A stretch of 64,000 nt of DNA from Rhizoctonia solani (lineage: Eukaryota > Basidiomycota > Agaricomycetes > Cantharellales > Ceratobasidiaceae), in contig NC_057370.1 in NCBI RefSeq assembly GCF_016906535.1, positions 496,001 through 560,000 of the forward strand, written 5' to 3'. Within the stretch, counting starts at the first letter, position 1, and the number at the start of each line of letters is the position of its first letter. The notes under the pieces were generated by a model that did not search any database, was not told the origin of the DNA, and saw only the letters and a list, made by a program, of their open reading frames with translations. This document shows positions 31,308-42,988 of the stretch, piece by piece. A program made the translations under genes and the position numbers.

Positions 31308-34300
31308 ATCACAATCCGACGCCCGCCCCCGCCCCCAGACACCCGCTTCTCTATCCTGTTTGGCCCGACGCCTCGCCCGCCCTGACCCCGGTCACCCCGA
31401 GAAGCGGGCACCCGATTGCGCTCAAACAGAACCCGCCGGAAGCAACTGTGGGAATCTCGCTCGTCTGTCCCAGCGCCACCCCGATTCCTATGCATGCACG
31501 TCCAACCAGCCTCTCCACCGCCATTCCCATATCAAGCCAGCCATACCGCGCGCCTCGCACCCACCTCGTTCCAATCACACACACACACACAATCCACACC
31601 TCCCCATCGTTGCATTTGACTCCATTTCCCTCGTTTTTGTCCCCCATCAACTCGCCCTTTCTCGCTGTCACCTTTCGCGTGAGGAAGAGGCGGTACCCAA
31701 CAAAGGTGCACGTGCAGTATACCACCCTCCCACTTGGTTTCGTATACTTTGTCCCCTCCCTGTGTTCTGATCCACCGCGCGCCTGCAGACGCGATTAAAG
31801 TATCGTGCCGGGGCAGTGTGAAGCACCATCATCACCCGAGGTAATCGCACAGCATGAAACTAGCGCATACACCCACCTCCAAATAGACCCCGCCATTCAT
31901 TCCAACACACCGAACCCGATCACCCTTACCACCCCATCGGCCCATCTTTCCCCTCGACTCATTTACAACCTAGAAGCCCAAGGCAAGTCAACGCACGCCA
32001 CAATCGCACAGTCGCACAGTCGCACAGTTGCACAAGTCGGTCGCTGGCGTGATTTGCACTACTATACAGTTCATCCCGTAACGCCAATGGCTCGCATCTT
32101 TATCTTCTCCCCCACGGGATATAGTATCCGGTTCGAGACTTGGCTCTATAAACCGATCGGCGTTGCTTGGCTTTTCGAATGTCGACTCGGGCTCTGATAC
32201 TAGGTTCTTGTGTGTTTCCTGAACGGGTCGTTTGGCCGGGGGTTACATATTTGAAGGCGCCCCTCTTGTGTCGTGATTGGGTTAAAATGGTACGATGACT
32301 CTCTTGACCGAGTACATTAGTATCTTTGTAACTAGTCCTCGGCGCCGCTTGGGAATCAACCAATCCACCCCCTGATGACTGTGCGCGCGAGTGACAGAAT
32401 CTACCCTAACGATCCAACCTCTACCCGCATCCCCACACACCCTTGGCCTATAGTACATACATACATGCACACCATCATCCATACTGCTGCGCACCGTTTC
32501 TCGACTGACACCAGCGCTTCGAAATGAGCACGAGCCGTGCGAAATCGTACCGGTCTTGATACTTGATGCAGAGCAAGTCCCGTCAAAATAAAATCACAAT
32601 CACAGTCACAGCCATGAGCTTGTGCCTGATACATCAACTGTTGAATAGGTTAACAAAGCATACACTATGGGGCTCATGTGGCAATTGAGTGGCAAAATCT
32701 CGGTACAGCCGAGAGTACCCAACCGATTAAGCCACATCGTGTCGGGTACCGTCTCTCGACGCACACTTTACCTTTTTTGTAAATTTATTTTGAAAACTTC
32801 AAAAGAACTCATTTTGGAAAATGCTAACGACGTGGTAGAATAAACGAATTCCGAATATACACGAGTTGCAACACAGCCTTGCGCACAAAAGCTTGCTAGT
32901 ATCTTTGCCACTCGTACAGAATGCGCATATATAGGGAATAAATAGTGCCCGCTCAGCAAGGGGCAGGACCAGTCCGCACAAGCGCTTTTCCCGCATTGGG
33001 AATTAGATATCCACCCTTCCTGCACACACACCAACCATGCTGACTGACCGACCGACACTCGGAAAGACACACCTCGTGCCTAAACATGGAAGATCACTCG
33101 TGCATTGCCTTAGGGGGAAGAGAGAGAGAGAGAGGGGGTGGTGGCGTCGGTGGTCGTCCAATGTCCGGCGTTTGAGCTTTTCGAACGCACACATACTCGA
33201 AAAGGTTCATCGTCTGCCACCCGTCTTGCACCCACGCGCGATAAGCGGCCGCCGAGAACCGAGTCCAGATCTCTCAAGAGGGGGGGGAGAGCCCGAGAGC
33301 GCAAACGGACTGCGCATAGATCCTACAACGTGTTGGTTACTCCGAATTCGTACGAGCAGCAGCGGTGAGTTTTTTCTTGACAGGTTCGCGAGTCGAGTCT
33401 TCCATACGATGTCATACCTCGCTTGCTGACATGCTCCAACAAACGGCGGCAGAGCAAACATAAAATGGGGATAAATGGAGGGGAGGGGTGGCGTGTGGAA
33501 TTAGACCCAACTGGGGTTCGGTTCATTTATAGTAGTGATGTCGAGGTAACAAATATGCCCCGCCCTCTGTGTGATCAGGCAATACCTCGGCACGACGATC
33601 CTCTCCCTCCGTATGGCACGCTCGTTCCCGCGCATCGCTAAGCCCGAAGCGGACCGCGCCTGGTTCGGGAATACACTCGACATGTGGTAGAACTGTCGGT
33701 GTTGCTTCCCTGTTGTAGCCCCCGTTCTGTCAGATCCGTGGCCTCTATCGAGCGCTGGGGGACCGAGACCACACCTCTCGTGTCCGAAAGAAGACAACAA
33801 CCTAAAGAAGAATACAAAAAACCTCTCGGGTTCGAACCCGGACCCCCGCCACAAGGCTACGGAACACGACACAACAGGTCCTAACCTGAATGTGCGTGAC
33901 TGCTTTCTGATCTGCGGGCTGGCCCGCAATAGCGTCATAACAAATCGCGGTGCGACCGATCGTGTGTGTATCCACGGCGCATAAGAACTAGTGTGTGTAC
34001 TGAATATGGAATACAAGTCAACTGTTGTGGATCCCCCTGTATAGTACCGAATATGGATTACGATAACAAGTGAACTGTTGTGGCTCTCCCCCCAACGTCA
34101 TATCGAGCTACTGTGCCGTCGTCGTGCCATTCTGGTCGGCGGTTTCTACAATCTAGGCCTAGCGCTGCTACCCTGATCCATCAGGTTTCTGCCGACAGGC
34201 GTATCAAACGCGCTCCGAGCTGGGTACGTAAGAAGCTCAGCGTCGTGCTTTGGATTCAAGTCCCGCTTGGGGGGGCGGCCGATCAAGCGTGCGCTCATCC

Positions 34301-35020
34301 CAGTGCAGCAAGGTGATGACTCATCCAAGACCGCCAAAGCATTTTGAGAAAATTTATACAATAACAACCCCGCTTCCCGCACACGAAAATTTCCGCCAAA
34401 CAATCCCCGGCATGTGCGGATCAGCTGGGCCCCCGGACACACCGATGTTACTGTACATCACCAAATCAATCTCTTGACGGGGATGGACCCTAGCGACGGC
34501 GCACGCGGAGCGGCGGAAGGCGCGCGTGTGAATGTTTGCGGGGAGGGAGGGAGGGCTGAAGAGCGCATGTTACGGGGAATCCGCTCCCTCGCCTCTCGAA
34601 AAAAGCGTCGGGCCAACCCAGACGTTGGAGCGCATCCAAAAAAGCGGCGGCCCCGTATCCTGTGGGCGTTATGCAAACTCCCTAATCCGCAATCCATCTT
34701 GATGTTCGTCCTCCCCCTATCCGCCAATCCACTCCATCCCATCCCAGCGGGGCGGGAACAACGTGTTTGACCCCGCCATCGTCCGGTCCGTAGCCCGCCA
34801 TTGAGGTCATGTGGGGGGAACCGCCTCGAGGCGCATTGAAGCGCTTGATGGTTCTCGGCCTGCCGCATGTTTTCAGGGCGCGTGGTGTCGTCATTGCCGA
34901 GCGTTTATCGCCGAAGCTGCATTTGGATGCGTAAACAGAGTGCGCAAGTCCGGCCCCCGGTTCCGGCTCGGTTTCATTCTCCTACGGCAACTGTGTTTAC
35001 CTAGAGGTGCTTGTAATTCA
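31308..35020. other. long gene-poor stretch
   Basis: No protein gene recognised over 3.7 kb. 31310-31900 is CT- and CA-rich and is probably the promoter and leader of the zinc-finger gene. A CA repeat lies at 31575-31590 and a GA run at 33120-33137. A compact tRNA-like sequence lies at 33816-33859. The many ORFs here overlap each other on both strands and lack domain signal. Confidence 0.5.
33816..33859 (-). other. tRNA-like fragment with A/B-box-like motifs and T-run
   Basis: On the minus strand TAGCCTTGTGG (33849-33859) resembles an A box; nine bases later GGGTTCGAACCC (33828-33839) contains a perfect B-box core, and TTTTTT (33816-33821) follows. The flanks do not fold into a tRNA, and the A-B spacing is too short for one. 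It could be a degraded tRNA or a Pol III-derived repeat. Confidence 0.35.
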
Positions 35021-35113
35021 AGCTTCTTAGCGCAGTGGAAGCGCGCGGGGCTCATACCATTAGATAATGGCCTTGTCACCCCGAGGTCCTCGGATCGAGA
35101 CCGAGAGAAGCTA
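35021..35113 (+). tRNA. initiator tRNA-Met(CAT) with a 21-nt intron
   Basis: Folds completely: acceptor AGCTTCT/AGAAGCT with discriminator A; D-arm GCGC-AGTGGAA-GCGC; anticodon stem CGGGG/CCCCG with loop CTCATA-A; variable AGGTC; T-arm CTCGG-ATCGAGA-CCGAG. The intron 35057-35077 sits one base 3' of the anticodon, the usual place. The first pair A1:U72, A54 at the start of the T-loop and the run of G:C pairs in the anticodon stem are marks of eukaryotic initiator tRNA rather than elongator. The T-run at 35131-35135 can stop Pol III. No CCA is encoded, as expected. Mature length is 72 nt before CCA. Confidence 0.93.
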
Positions 35114-36113
35114 CTTCTTTTGCTCTTTTTCTAAACCACATAGCCCGTCTTCAATTGTTCTACGAGCTGTCTTCATTTAATCTTATTTCTATGAGTTTAA
35201 TAAGCACATTACTAAAATTCTCGCTTTTCCAGCAAAAGAGGCTTGGTTTGACTGTGCATGGTTCTGTTGTGCTTTAACTATGAGAATCCGTAGATTCATA
35301 AACCGGTACTCTGCCTGAAATGAATGGATCGTTTGTTCCTTTGAGACACAAAGGGAGATGCAAGTCCTATGAACCTTTTTGCTAGCCAATAAACTACGTG
35401 AACATTATTCCAGCTTGATCCGCATGTTCAATCTTGGCCTGTGTCGAATACATGGCACCATGAGTCCATTGAGTACCGGAAATTGTATCATCGCTCCTCA
35501 TTTGCGGCTCAAATTCCTGAACAGCTTCGGGACGCGAGAGCAAGTCCGCTTTGTTCTCACATGAGCGAGTTCACGCATGTAGTCGTTCCTCGTGCTTACC
35601 TATGTCTCCCGCTTAGGTATTCTTATCATACTGACCAATAATTGACTGGAACTTCTTCGAGTAGACTTTTATTCTCGACACCTTAAAAGCTCAACTCAAG
35701 TACGCCAGCGCACTGTCGATACCTGTATTCCACCGAACAATCACCGTAAAAGCCTAGCGAATCAAGCTCACGCATTGAACAAGGTCTGGAATATGCGCCT
35801 GCTTCGGCCGGGATGATGGCTTGTGTTCTTTCCCCACGTTGATAGACGAGTAACTGATCAACACCCTCGAGGGGGGAATAACCATCTAAAAGTGCACTCG
35901 ATCTACGACCCGAGACATGCGTCTTGACATGTGATCGGGTCCCCCGCAGCCGACTTGAAAGCGCGAGGCATGGGGTCGTTTAAACGGATTTTCCAGTCTG
36001 GCGCTTCAGTGCCTAGTGAGACTGATCACATAATCCACCATACGCGCTTACTCCGGACCATCACACCCGGCCGACCCTTTACATCGATATAGTATTGTAT
36101 GGTCAAGTTGAAT
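35114..36113. other. intergenic, no gene recognised
   Basis: Only short, unsupported ORFs. The final ~200 bp is likely the promoter of the gene at 36114. Confidence 0.5.
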
Positions 36114-36767
36114 ATGCCATCTTCCAGCTGGCTTGACCCTTCTTTGTGAGCCCGAAATTGAGTTGCATTTGTCAATATGTTTATCTGGTCTCCTTAGGCT
36201 TCCCGCGTATGCGGTTGCAGCAGCGGCCGTTTACTTTATTGGCCGTTATGTCGACAACAACTATATTCGGCCGCCTTCCAAGACGGGATTCGGAAAGGGA
36301 GCGCCTGGGTTCCAAACAAGCGTGAGAAAGGTTGCAATCACTCCCGAACTGGCAGAGCGACTCAGGAGGGGTGAGGAGGTGAGTTTCTATTCTGTATTTA
36401 GTTTTGGGCCATATACTGCAGGGTTCAGCACGACACGCGTAAATTGTGCAGATCATCGCCCTCGCCATCTGCTTCTTATATCATTTCTGACACTCAATTT
36501 TGTCCCCTTTCGTAGGTAACTCCGGAAGAGATTGCTGCAGCCCAAGCCGAAGCTGAGAGAAACCCAACGGTGACGCTACGCAGGCGAGATATTGTCGAAC
36601 GCGACGACCGAGTCCAGACCACTGACGACAGCGATCGAGAACCAGATACTCGAGGCGGTAAGAAAGCGCGCCGTGCAGTTGAATCTGGCGGAAATGAATG
36701 GGTACCAGAGGGGCATTTGAAACCCAAGGGCAGGAGCGGCACACCCAGAGGCCGGAGGAGAAAATAA
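36114..36767 (+). CDS. small single-pass membrane protein, function unknown
   Basis: Three exons: MPSSSWLDPSL, then LPAYAVAAAAVYFIGRYVDN..., then from VTPEEIAAAQAEAERN to TAA at 36765-36767. Introns are about 50 and 136 bp with good borders. An N-terminal hydrophobic helix (residues about 10-27) is followed by a soluble tail: GFGKGAPGFQ, a helical ITPELAERLRRGEE, then a very basic end (GGKKARRAVES, KPKGRSGTPRGRRRK). The arrangement suggests an ER or other endomembrane anchor with a cytosolic basic tail. I do not recognise the family. Confidence 0.72.
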
Positions 36768-36866
36768 GCAATGCGGTTATGTGACCCAGTGTTGTATAAT
36801 AGGACCCCAGAGTGAAACATTATAACCTAATCGTACGCTACATGCGAGTGAATACATGCATGTGAT

Positions 36867-38231
36867 CTACACTCCAATACCCTCTGTTGCTTGATATTGC
36901 GGGGGCGCTCCTCTCACACGTTCTAACCTTCGTGCGACAAGGGCCGCTAAGCGTTCCAACTCGGGCGGGGATAACTGTTCAGCACGTTGCTCCAAGGTTC
37001 TTTGATCTTGAGCCTGTGTCGTTGGCGTGGGTGGTGCTTGTTCGGTCGCCTCTGGTACTGGAGGCACCGCACTCTCTCTGTTTTTCACTGTACTGGGCCA
37101 ATTTGGGGCAGTTCCGTTGTGTAATCGAAGTTGGTTTCTGGGCACAACTCTGGTCGCATTTGCGTTTGTTGTCGTGTTTGCAGGGTTCATCACATTTGGC
37201 TCAGCTCTGAGCTCATGTATTTCTTGGACAATAACCCTAGGACGAGTGGGTCTCGCCCCCTCTCCATCGAGCAAATCGAATGCCGAGGTAGAAACCAGAG
37301 GGATGTGACCTTCCTGTTTACGTTTGCGACGGCGGCGAATGAGACATATACCTACAACAAGGCATAATAACACCGCAAAGAGCGAGGCCAATATTGGTCC
37401 CAGTATACGACCGAGGCTAAAAATATAAGTAATATTAACCGGTTGTGAACGAAAGCCGAAAGTTACCTTTTGGAACCAGAAATTGGAGATGCAGTTGCGG
37501 TTGCTTCACCAGTCGGGTCAGCGGTGGACGCAACGACTGAAGTGATTATCACGCCAGAGGTAGGGGAAATGGCCGAAGCTGTTATGGCACTAATAACGCT
37601 CTAACAAAGTAATTGGAACATATTTCTTAGTCAAACTTGAAACACTCACTGATCGGAACTGTTGCAGTGAGGTACTCAAAGCACCCTGGGACTGAAACGG
37701 ACATTTAGTTGAGTGAGCGATCTTATTTGCCTCCAAAATCACCTCAGATAAGCCAGCTAGATTATGGGTACTATTGAGACAAGATGAGTCTGAAGAAGGT
37801 AAAACCACAAAATCCCCCCCTTGACGCCGTATTAGTCAAACAACTTCCATACTGGCTGACCAGACGCACGAGACATAGATATCCAGCCAGTGCTATCTTG
37901 CAGCATCAACATCAGCGTGGAGCCTATTCACTAAATTGGGCTGTAGTACAATCATGTTGACAATTGATTGCTTACCAGCTGGTGCAATGCATAAGACCAC
38001 AAAATTGTGCCCAGTTAAATTAAACCATGCTCCCAATCCGAGTGTGGGCTTCGCTCCGTTAGGTCCACCTCTGCTGTAGCTAAACCAAATTGAGTATGGA
38101 GGAGACCCATCGTACCAATTTAGTTCCATGGGCATACACTGATACGTATAAGTTGGGAGGTCGATGTTGGGTATTACCCAACCCAATGTGGCGCCAGCCA
38201 ACCAGAGCATAACCACGAGAGTAAACATCAT
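36867..38231 (-). CDS. type I membrane protein with Ser/Thr-rich stalk
   Basis: Minus strand from ATG 38231: signal peptide MMFTLVVMLWLAGATLG, then a small domain (YTYQCMPMELNWYDGSPPYS ... LGLGAWFNLTGHNFVVLCIA), continuing over a splice site to QDSTGWISMS. Short exons follow (CLNSTHNLAGLSE; SQGALSTSLQQFRS), then an Ala/Ser/Thr-rich stalk (AITASAISPTSGV) and a membrane helix (ILASLFAVLLCLVVGICLI) with stop-transfer RRRRKRKQ. The roughly 150-residue cytosolic tail ends at TAG 36867-36869. This is the layout of many basidiomycete surface proteins whose N-terminal domain resembles the small beta-sandwich found before Ser/Thr stalks. No enzymatic motif. A cell-wall sensing or adhesion role is only inference. 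Confidence 0.7.
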
Positions 38232-38396
38232 TTTATCCTTTTTGTACCATAAGAAAATTCTCTCGTGTCACGGTCAACAAGTACAGAGGAATGTGGTGGA
38301 AAGAACGCTGTACGTATGTCCGCGGTCGCGAACCCCATGCGGATTCCTGGTTGTTACCTGAAGCACCGCCACTGGACACTTGAAGATCAACCAATT

Positions 38397-40295
38397 TCAT
38401 TCGATTCGGCTGCCAACACCACCTGCTCCTACTCTCGCTTTCCGGCCTACTCTTTCCCAAACCCTCCATGGCGTATCCCCTGTAACAAACCTCGCCCTAG
38501 TAATACCAAAAACGAGGCGTTCTGCGTGAGATGATATATAAAGCAGACAGACGTGCGCAAGCAACGAGAATGACGGTGGCGAATCGAGAGGATGGGATGT
38601 GTAAGGTGGTTGTGGCAAAGTTAAACTTGTTTTCGCAGTGTTTGGCAAATAGGCCAGATGGGTGCGCATTAACCCAACTATCTTGGCAATCTGGCTTTGT
38701 CCGTCCAAAGATGAGCCCTCATCCCATAGCTCTTTGAATAAAGATTCATCTGAAACACCGAACCAATGTTCGGCTCTGGATCCAACCTCGAGTGCGTGGG
38801 TCGCTGTTGGTGCGATAAGAATTGCTGTCCATGTACGGGGGGATCGATAGCACAGAACTAATTCGCGTACATGGCTTTCTTGTGAGCCAAGCAAAATGAC
38901 TGTGACAAGGGGATTCGTTGACGCTATGCGCAACTTTATTCGTAACTTCGTTCCGATTGTGTGCATCCTTGTTTCGAACCTTTCCCTAGCCCATCTCTCG
39001 GTCGACGACTCAGATTGCCAGCCAATACTACCTCCTGTTACGATTCTATCACCATCTGAGGGCTGTACATCATTCCACACCCCGCCAAGAGCATGTTCAA
39101 CCCATTCGCGGCCAGGGCCCGCTACAGGCTCGGGTCGCGCAAACACTGCAAGGCCTCGTTGATAGTGAAGCAAAGCGGCTTGATAAATGATTCGCAATGA
39201 TGTCAAAAGCAAGGTTGCTCCGAATGGAAGTGTTGACCAAGGGGCTGGAGAGGGTTCTGGAATAGCCGTCAATAGGTGGGAGCCAGATGACTGAGAGCGG
39301 CGAGGAGGAAGAGCAAGAGAAGCAAGAAGATTCGTAGCTGTGAGTGGTTCTGATATGGTTGGACGAAGTAATGCAACAAGTTTGACCTCGGGAGAAGGAG
39401 GAGCAGTGACAAGATGCAGGCGGATCACTGGACGAGGTCTGGTTGTGAATTTCGGCGAGAAAGAAATCACAGGAGGTGGGTGTGAAGGTACAACAACTGA
39501 GCATACGTAATGCCCTGACCGATCGTTGAAAGGAGAGACGTGAAATTGCCGAGCAAATGTCCACTGGTGATCATACCTGATCGCAATATGCTCGGTAAAC
39601 GTTTGGTTCTGGTAGTTTGTTACGTACCCTTTACTTTTTTCATCCTTCTCGTCCTCATTTTTCCCAACCTGAAGAATATAGGCGTGTCTTTCGCCAAATG
39701 TGTTGTGAACCTATACGCCCTGCTCCGTCAACAAGTACCCTCTTTACTCATCGATGTAATTAACCAGATCTCATACCTCTAACACTACCCCCCAAAGATT
39801 CGTTTTCCCTTCTTCATAACAAAAATAAACTGTCAACGGATTGATTCCCTCGAAGCCCATGAAGCTGGGCATTGTCATCATCCACACTTCTCCTAGTTTC
39901 ATATTGCTCTTGCGCAAAAGGTCGGCTAACTTCTCGCGTATGCTTGGCGAAAAAGCTCCTGGACCTATTTGATCCTTAAGATAGGCTTGTGGACGAATGC
40001 CAGTCATTCGACCCCATATACCCGGATAACCAAATATCACACCCCACCAACCACAGTTCAGAGCCTGGCTCTCTAGAGCGGATAAAGAGAGGAGCAGTGA
40101 CATAGTCTGGTAGCTGAACGCATGCTTAGATTCTAGAGGGAGCAGGCGGGCATGTATGACCTGATTGGTGAGGATGTAAGCAGTTGAGGGGAGGCCCGTA
40201 GAAACGAGTGAGCTGTTCTGTTGGTGTCGTAGTAAGTAAAGATAGGCTGAAGATGTTAGACAGAAGGAAGCCACGCCAATATCCCAGAGTGTCAT
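38397..40295 (-). CDS. DUF1365 family protein
   Basis: Minus strand. ATG 40295 (MTLWDIGVASFCLTSSAYLY) is preferred because it opens with a membrane helix. Conserved blocks in order: YILTNQVIHARLLPLESKHAF, then VWMMTMPSFMGFEGINPLTV, an intron of 62 bp, VHNTFGERHAYILQ, FARQFHVSPFNDRSGHYVCS, FSPKFTTRPRP and a C-terminal half with a second hydrophobic region (LPFGATLLLTSLRIIYQAA). TGA at 38397-38399. DUF1365 proteins are uncharacterised membrane-associated proteins; in bacteria they often sit next to lipid-modifying enzymes such as cyclopropane synthases. No such neighbour is present here. Confidence 0.85.
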
Positions 40296-40587
40296 TTGGA
40301 GATTCAAACTTAGGAGGGGTTCAACCTCTTGGTTGGAGGTCGAAACAGCCAATTGCGGTCGTAGCTAGGAGAAGGCCGTGAAATACAGGTATAGCACAGC
40401 CACATACTAGCCTACTATGACGTGGGTTGAATCCGGATCGACGATAGACTGATCGCCACAATACAAACATAGAAGTGTATAAAGTAGCGCATATAACTAA
40501 GTATCATGATACAATTGTTCGCCACTAAACTTAATCTGCAGTACAAAGCGGAGGCATGAAACTTGAAGCATGTTCAAGAGCTGCACT

Positions 40588-41493
40588 TTAGTTGAAAAAT
40601 GTAGGCTGATCTGGCACCGTTTGAGTCAGGTCCATAGTGTAGTGATACACCCAGACATGGCGAATTAGAAGAGCCCCTGGATCCTTGGACCTAGGATTTG
40701 AAGTGCCAAAGGCAAAAACCATTGTTTCCGTTGCGTTCCCAGAGCTCTAGTAAGAGAACATGAGAAAAAGTACGGCTCCCATTTTTAATACGACTGCTTA
40801 CTGGCATAGAAAACAACCGAGGATGGCGTACCGGTCAGTGTACTCAAATCTTCTCGTAGAGTCGCTGTCCGGGGTGGGGCTGGATCAATAGGGGGAGAGG
40901 CATGTGCTACTCAAGTGTATGAATACAAGTTAGCAGGTGTATTATAGAATCTGGGGTGTATCATCCACCTGTTGCTTTCCGCTATCAAACCAGGTTTGTT
41001 ATCTCATTCGTACCCAGATAGTGATTATTATAAATGCTTACTTGGGCCAGTGTAATTGTGTCATCGCTGTTAGGCCACACTACTACTGCTGGTGTACCAA
41101 CCATACGGTCTCCGAAACCCCTATAATAGCCCGCCATGTATGTATATGGTATTCCGTTATAGAGATAGTGAACTCACACTGCCATCCATCCAAAGTTTTC
41201 ACGTGATACCGTAGTCGAGAGGTTGTCTGCATCTCAAAATTAGTCCCCGTAACCTCCTAACGTTAGATAGAAATGGTATAGTTTGTGCTCACAAATGGTA
41301 TTAGAGCCAACCTGGGTTGCTGTAACGCACATAAGCTGAAAAGCGTTTATTAGGTGTGCTCTAAGGCCTAGAAGTGGAAATATAAGTGAACCTTTGGAGT
41401 CGAGCAGAAAGTTCCGCCAATAGCCGCTGTTGCATACTCGGCAGCTGCAAGGATAAGAAGGATCGTTCCGACAAATGCCGAAAGAAACTTCAT
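40588..41493 (-). CDS. secreted DOMON (cytochrome b-type) haem protein
   Basis: Minus strand, ATG 41491-41493. Signal peptide MKFLSAFVGTILLILAAAEYATA, then short exons giving FCSTPK, LMCVTATQVGSNTI, TTVSRENFGWMAVGFGDRMV, GTPAVVVWPNSDDTITLAQ, then PPIDPAPPRTATL and TMVFAFGTSNPRSKDPGALL with IRHVWVYHYTMDL, TAA at 40588-40590. This is the order of the cytochrome domain of cellobiose dehydrogenase and stand-alone DOMON proteins; the Met in FGDRM and the His in IRHVW match the two haem ligands. No flavin domain follows, so it is a free electron carrier. The junction near 40800 (FYA to SGNATE) is not resolved by simple GT..AG borders. It could feed electrons to copper or flavin enzymes outside the cell. 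Confidence 0.78.
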
Positions 41494-42983
41494 TTTATCG
41501 GAGTCGAATTTTTGGTGAGATGGGAATGGTACTAGCCCAGACCTATCAGGTATTTATATGCGGATGATAGAAGCTGAAGTAACGCCGACATAAGCAAGAA
41601 GGACGAGGGTGAGACTACGTTGATTCGGTGATTGGCAGTATACACAATTATTGGTGATAACTGGGCAGCTACTATTTTGGCCGGTGCAGCATGGCTGGGA
41701 AGTCCTGGATCACGAAAAACTTAATCAACGCCCTCACCCATAGCATGGAGGTACAACTTATCTGTAGATCTCTTCATATGGATCACCTGATAATGCAGGG
41801 CTATGATTCAGATAGTAAATCATCATTGATGCATTTCCATCGGGGGAAATGTCGGTTGTCGTTCGGAGGGCATCCTTCGAAGGAGATGTAGAGACCCTGG
41901 GTTTCGGTGTCAGTCATCACACAGGGTACTGTTGTATGGCAAGCCAGATAATAGGCACTCCAGACGAACCAATCCGTCAATATTCTGTTCTGGGGTGACG
42001 TCAGCTCTACCCTCGCAATAGGGTTCTCGCAGGCACAGAGTTCTTCCCAAAAGTAAATACCGAAGCGTGAGTAATTCAATGAGTATAGGCTAATAAAGCC
42101 ATCGCATCACTATCGAAGTCGGCTCTTATTAGTATCAATTGAGTGAGTTCCAACGACTGAATATTAAATACAAACGAGTCTTTGTTAAGGAAAAGCCTAA
42201 TTGAATTCTAATAAAAGTTGTTTTGCTGAACAGTGACAGGTGAACCACAGCGCGCAGAGGATTCACGTAAGATACTTAACCGGGGCATGGAGGTACTACG
42301 GAGGTTCTGTCACGCGAGCCAGCCACACACGACTCCCTCTCACCTTCTCGAGCAGTCACCGAACGTAAGGCACGATATGACCCAGTTGTTTTCTAAGATC
42401 CCCCACCCACCATCTCTCTCAATGACACAAATCAACACACGCAGTTCTCTGCCACCTCAGGCCTTCGATCCCGACGGTCGCAGCCTTGGGTGGCCCGGCC
42501 GACACCCCTAGGCCGCCAAAGGCGGCCCCGAGTTCCTCCATTCGTACCGCGTCGAGAACCAGGTTTGTACAGATACGCATGCGTTCAAAGAAATATATAT
42601 ATACGCACATACAGATACATCTATCCAGCGACATGCACGGGACCACAACGGAGCGTAGGTTAAGTTCGTTATCCACGTACGCCGGAAATATTGCATCGTT
42701 GCCATATTATCTCGCGTGGATTTCGCTATGAAATATATGGCACCCTTCGCTGCATCATTTTCTCTGGTGCAATTATATCGTTCAAGATTGGTGACCAGGA
42801 TATTGCCTATAGCAAAATAGATGAGCAATATTCAAGCAATACATAGACCAACGACTAAGAATGCCAATATCTTGCGTGATGGAAAAATATATGAATTCAT
42901 TGTATACAAGGATACACCCGTGAAAGTGAAAGAAAGCAAGAAGGTAAAAAAATGAAATCACGTCTGTTAGCCCGAATTTCTAG
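41494..42983. other. intergenic, no convincing gene
   Basis: Includes the DOMON gene promoter and the region downstream of laccase copy B. TATATATATACGCACATACAG simple sequence lies near 42593. A Cys-containing ORF at 41801-42079 (minus) has no credible start. Confidence 0.45.
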
Positions 42984-42988
42984 GCCTC

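Noticed and set aside
30991..31770. 259-codon plus-strand ORF
   Set aside because: Covers the start and promoter of the minus-strand zinc-finger gene; low-complexity, no domain, no splice context.
34190..34270. tRNA-like stretch with GGATTCAAGTCC
   Set aside because: B-box resemblance only; no acceptor or D-arm pairing could be found and the T-loop spacing is off.
41801..42079. Minus-strand ORF with several Cys (possible exon of a secreted protein)
   Set aside because: Opens at a TTG right after a stop, with no credible upstream exon or signal peptide.
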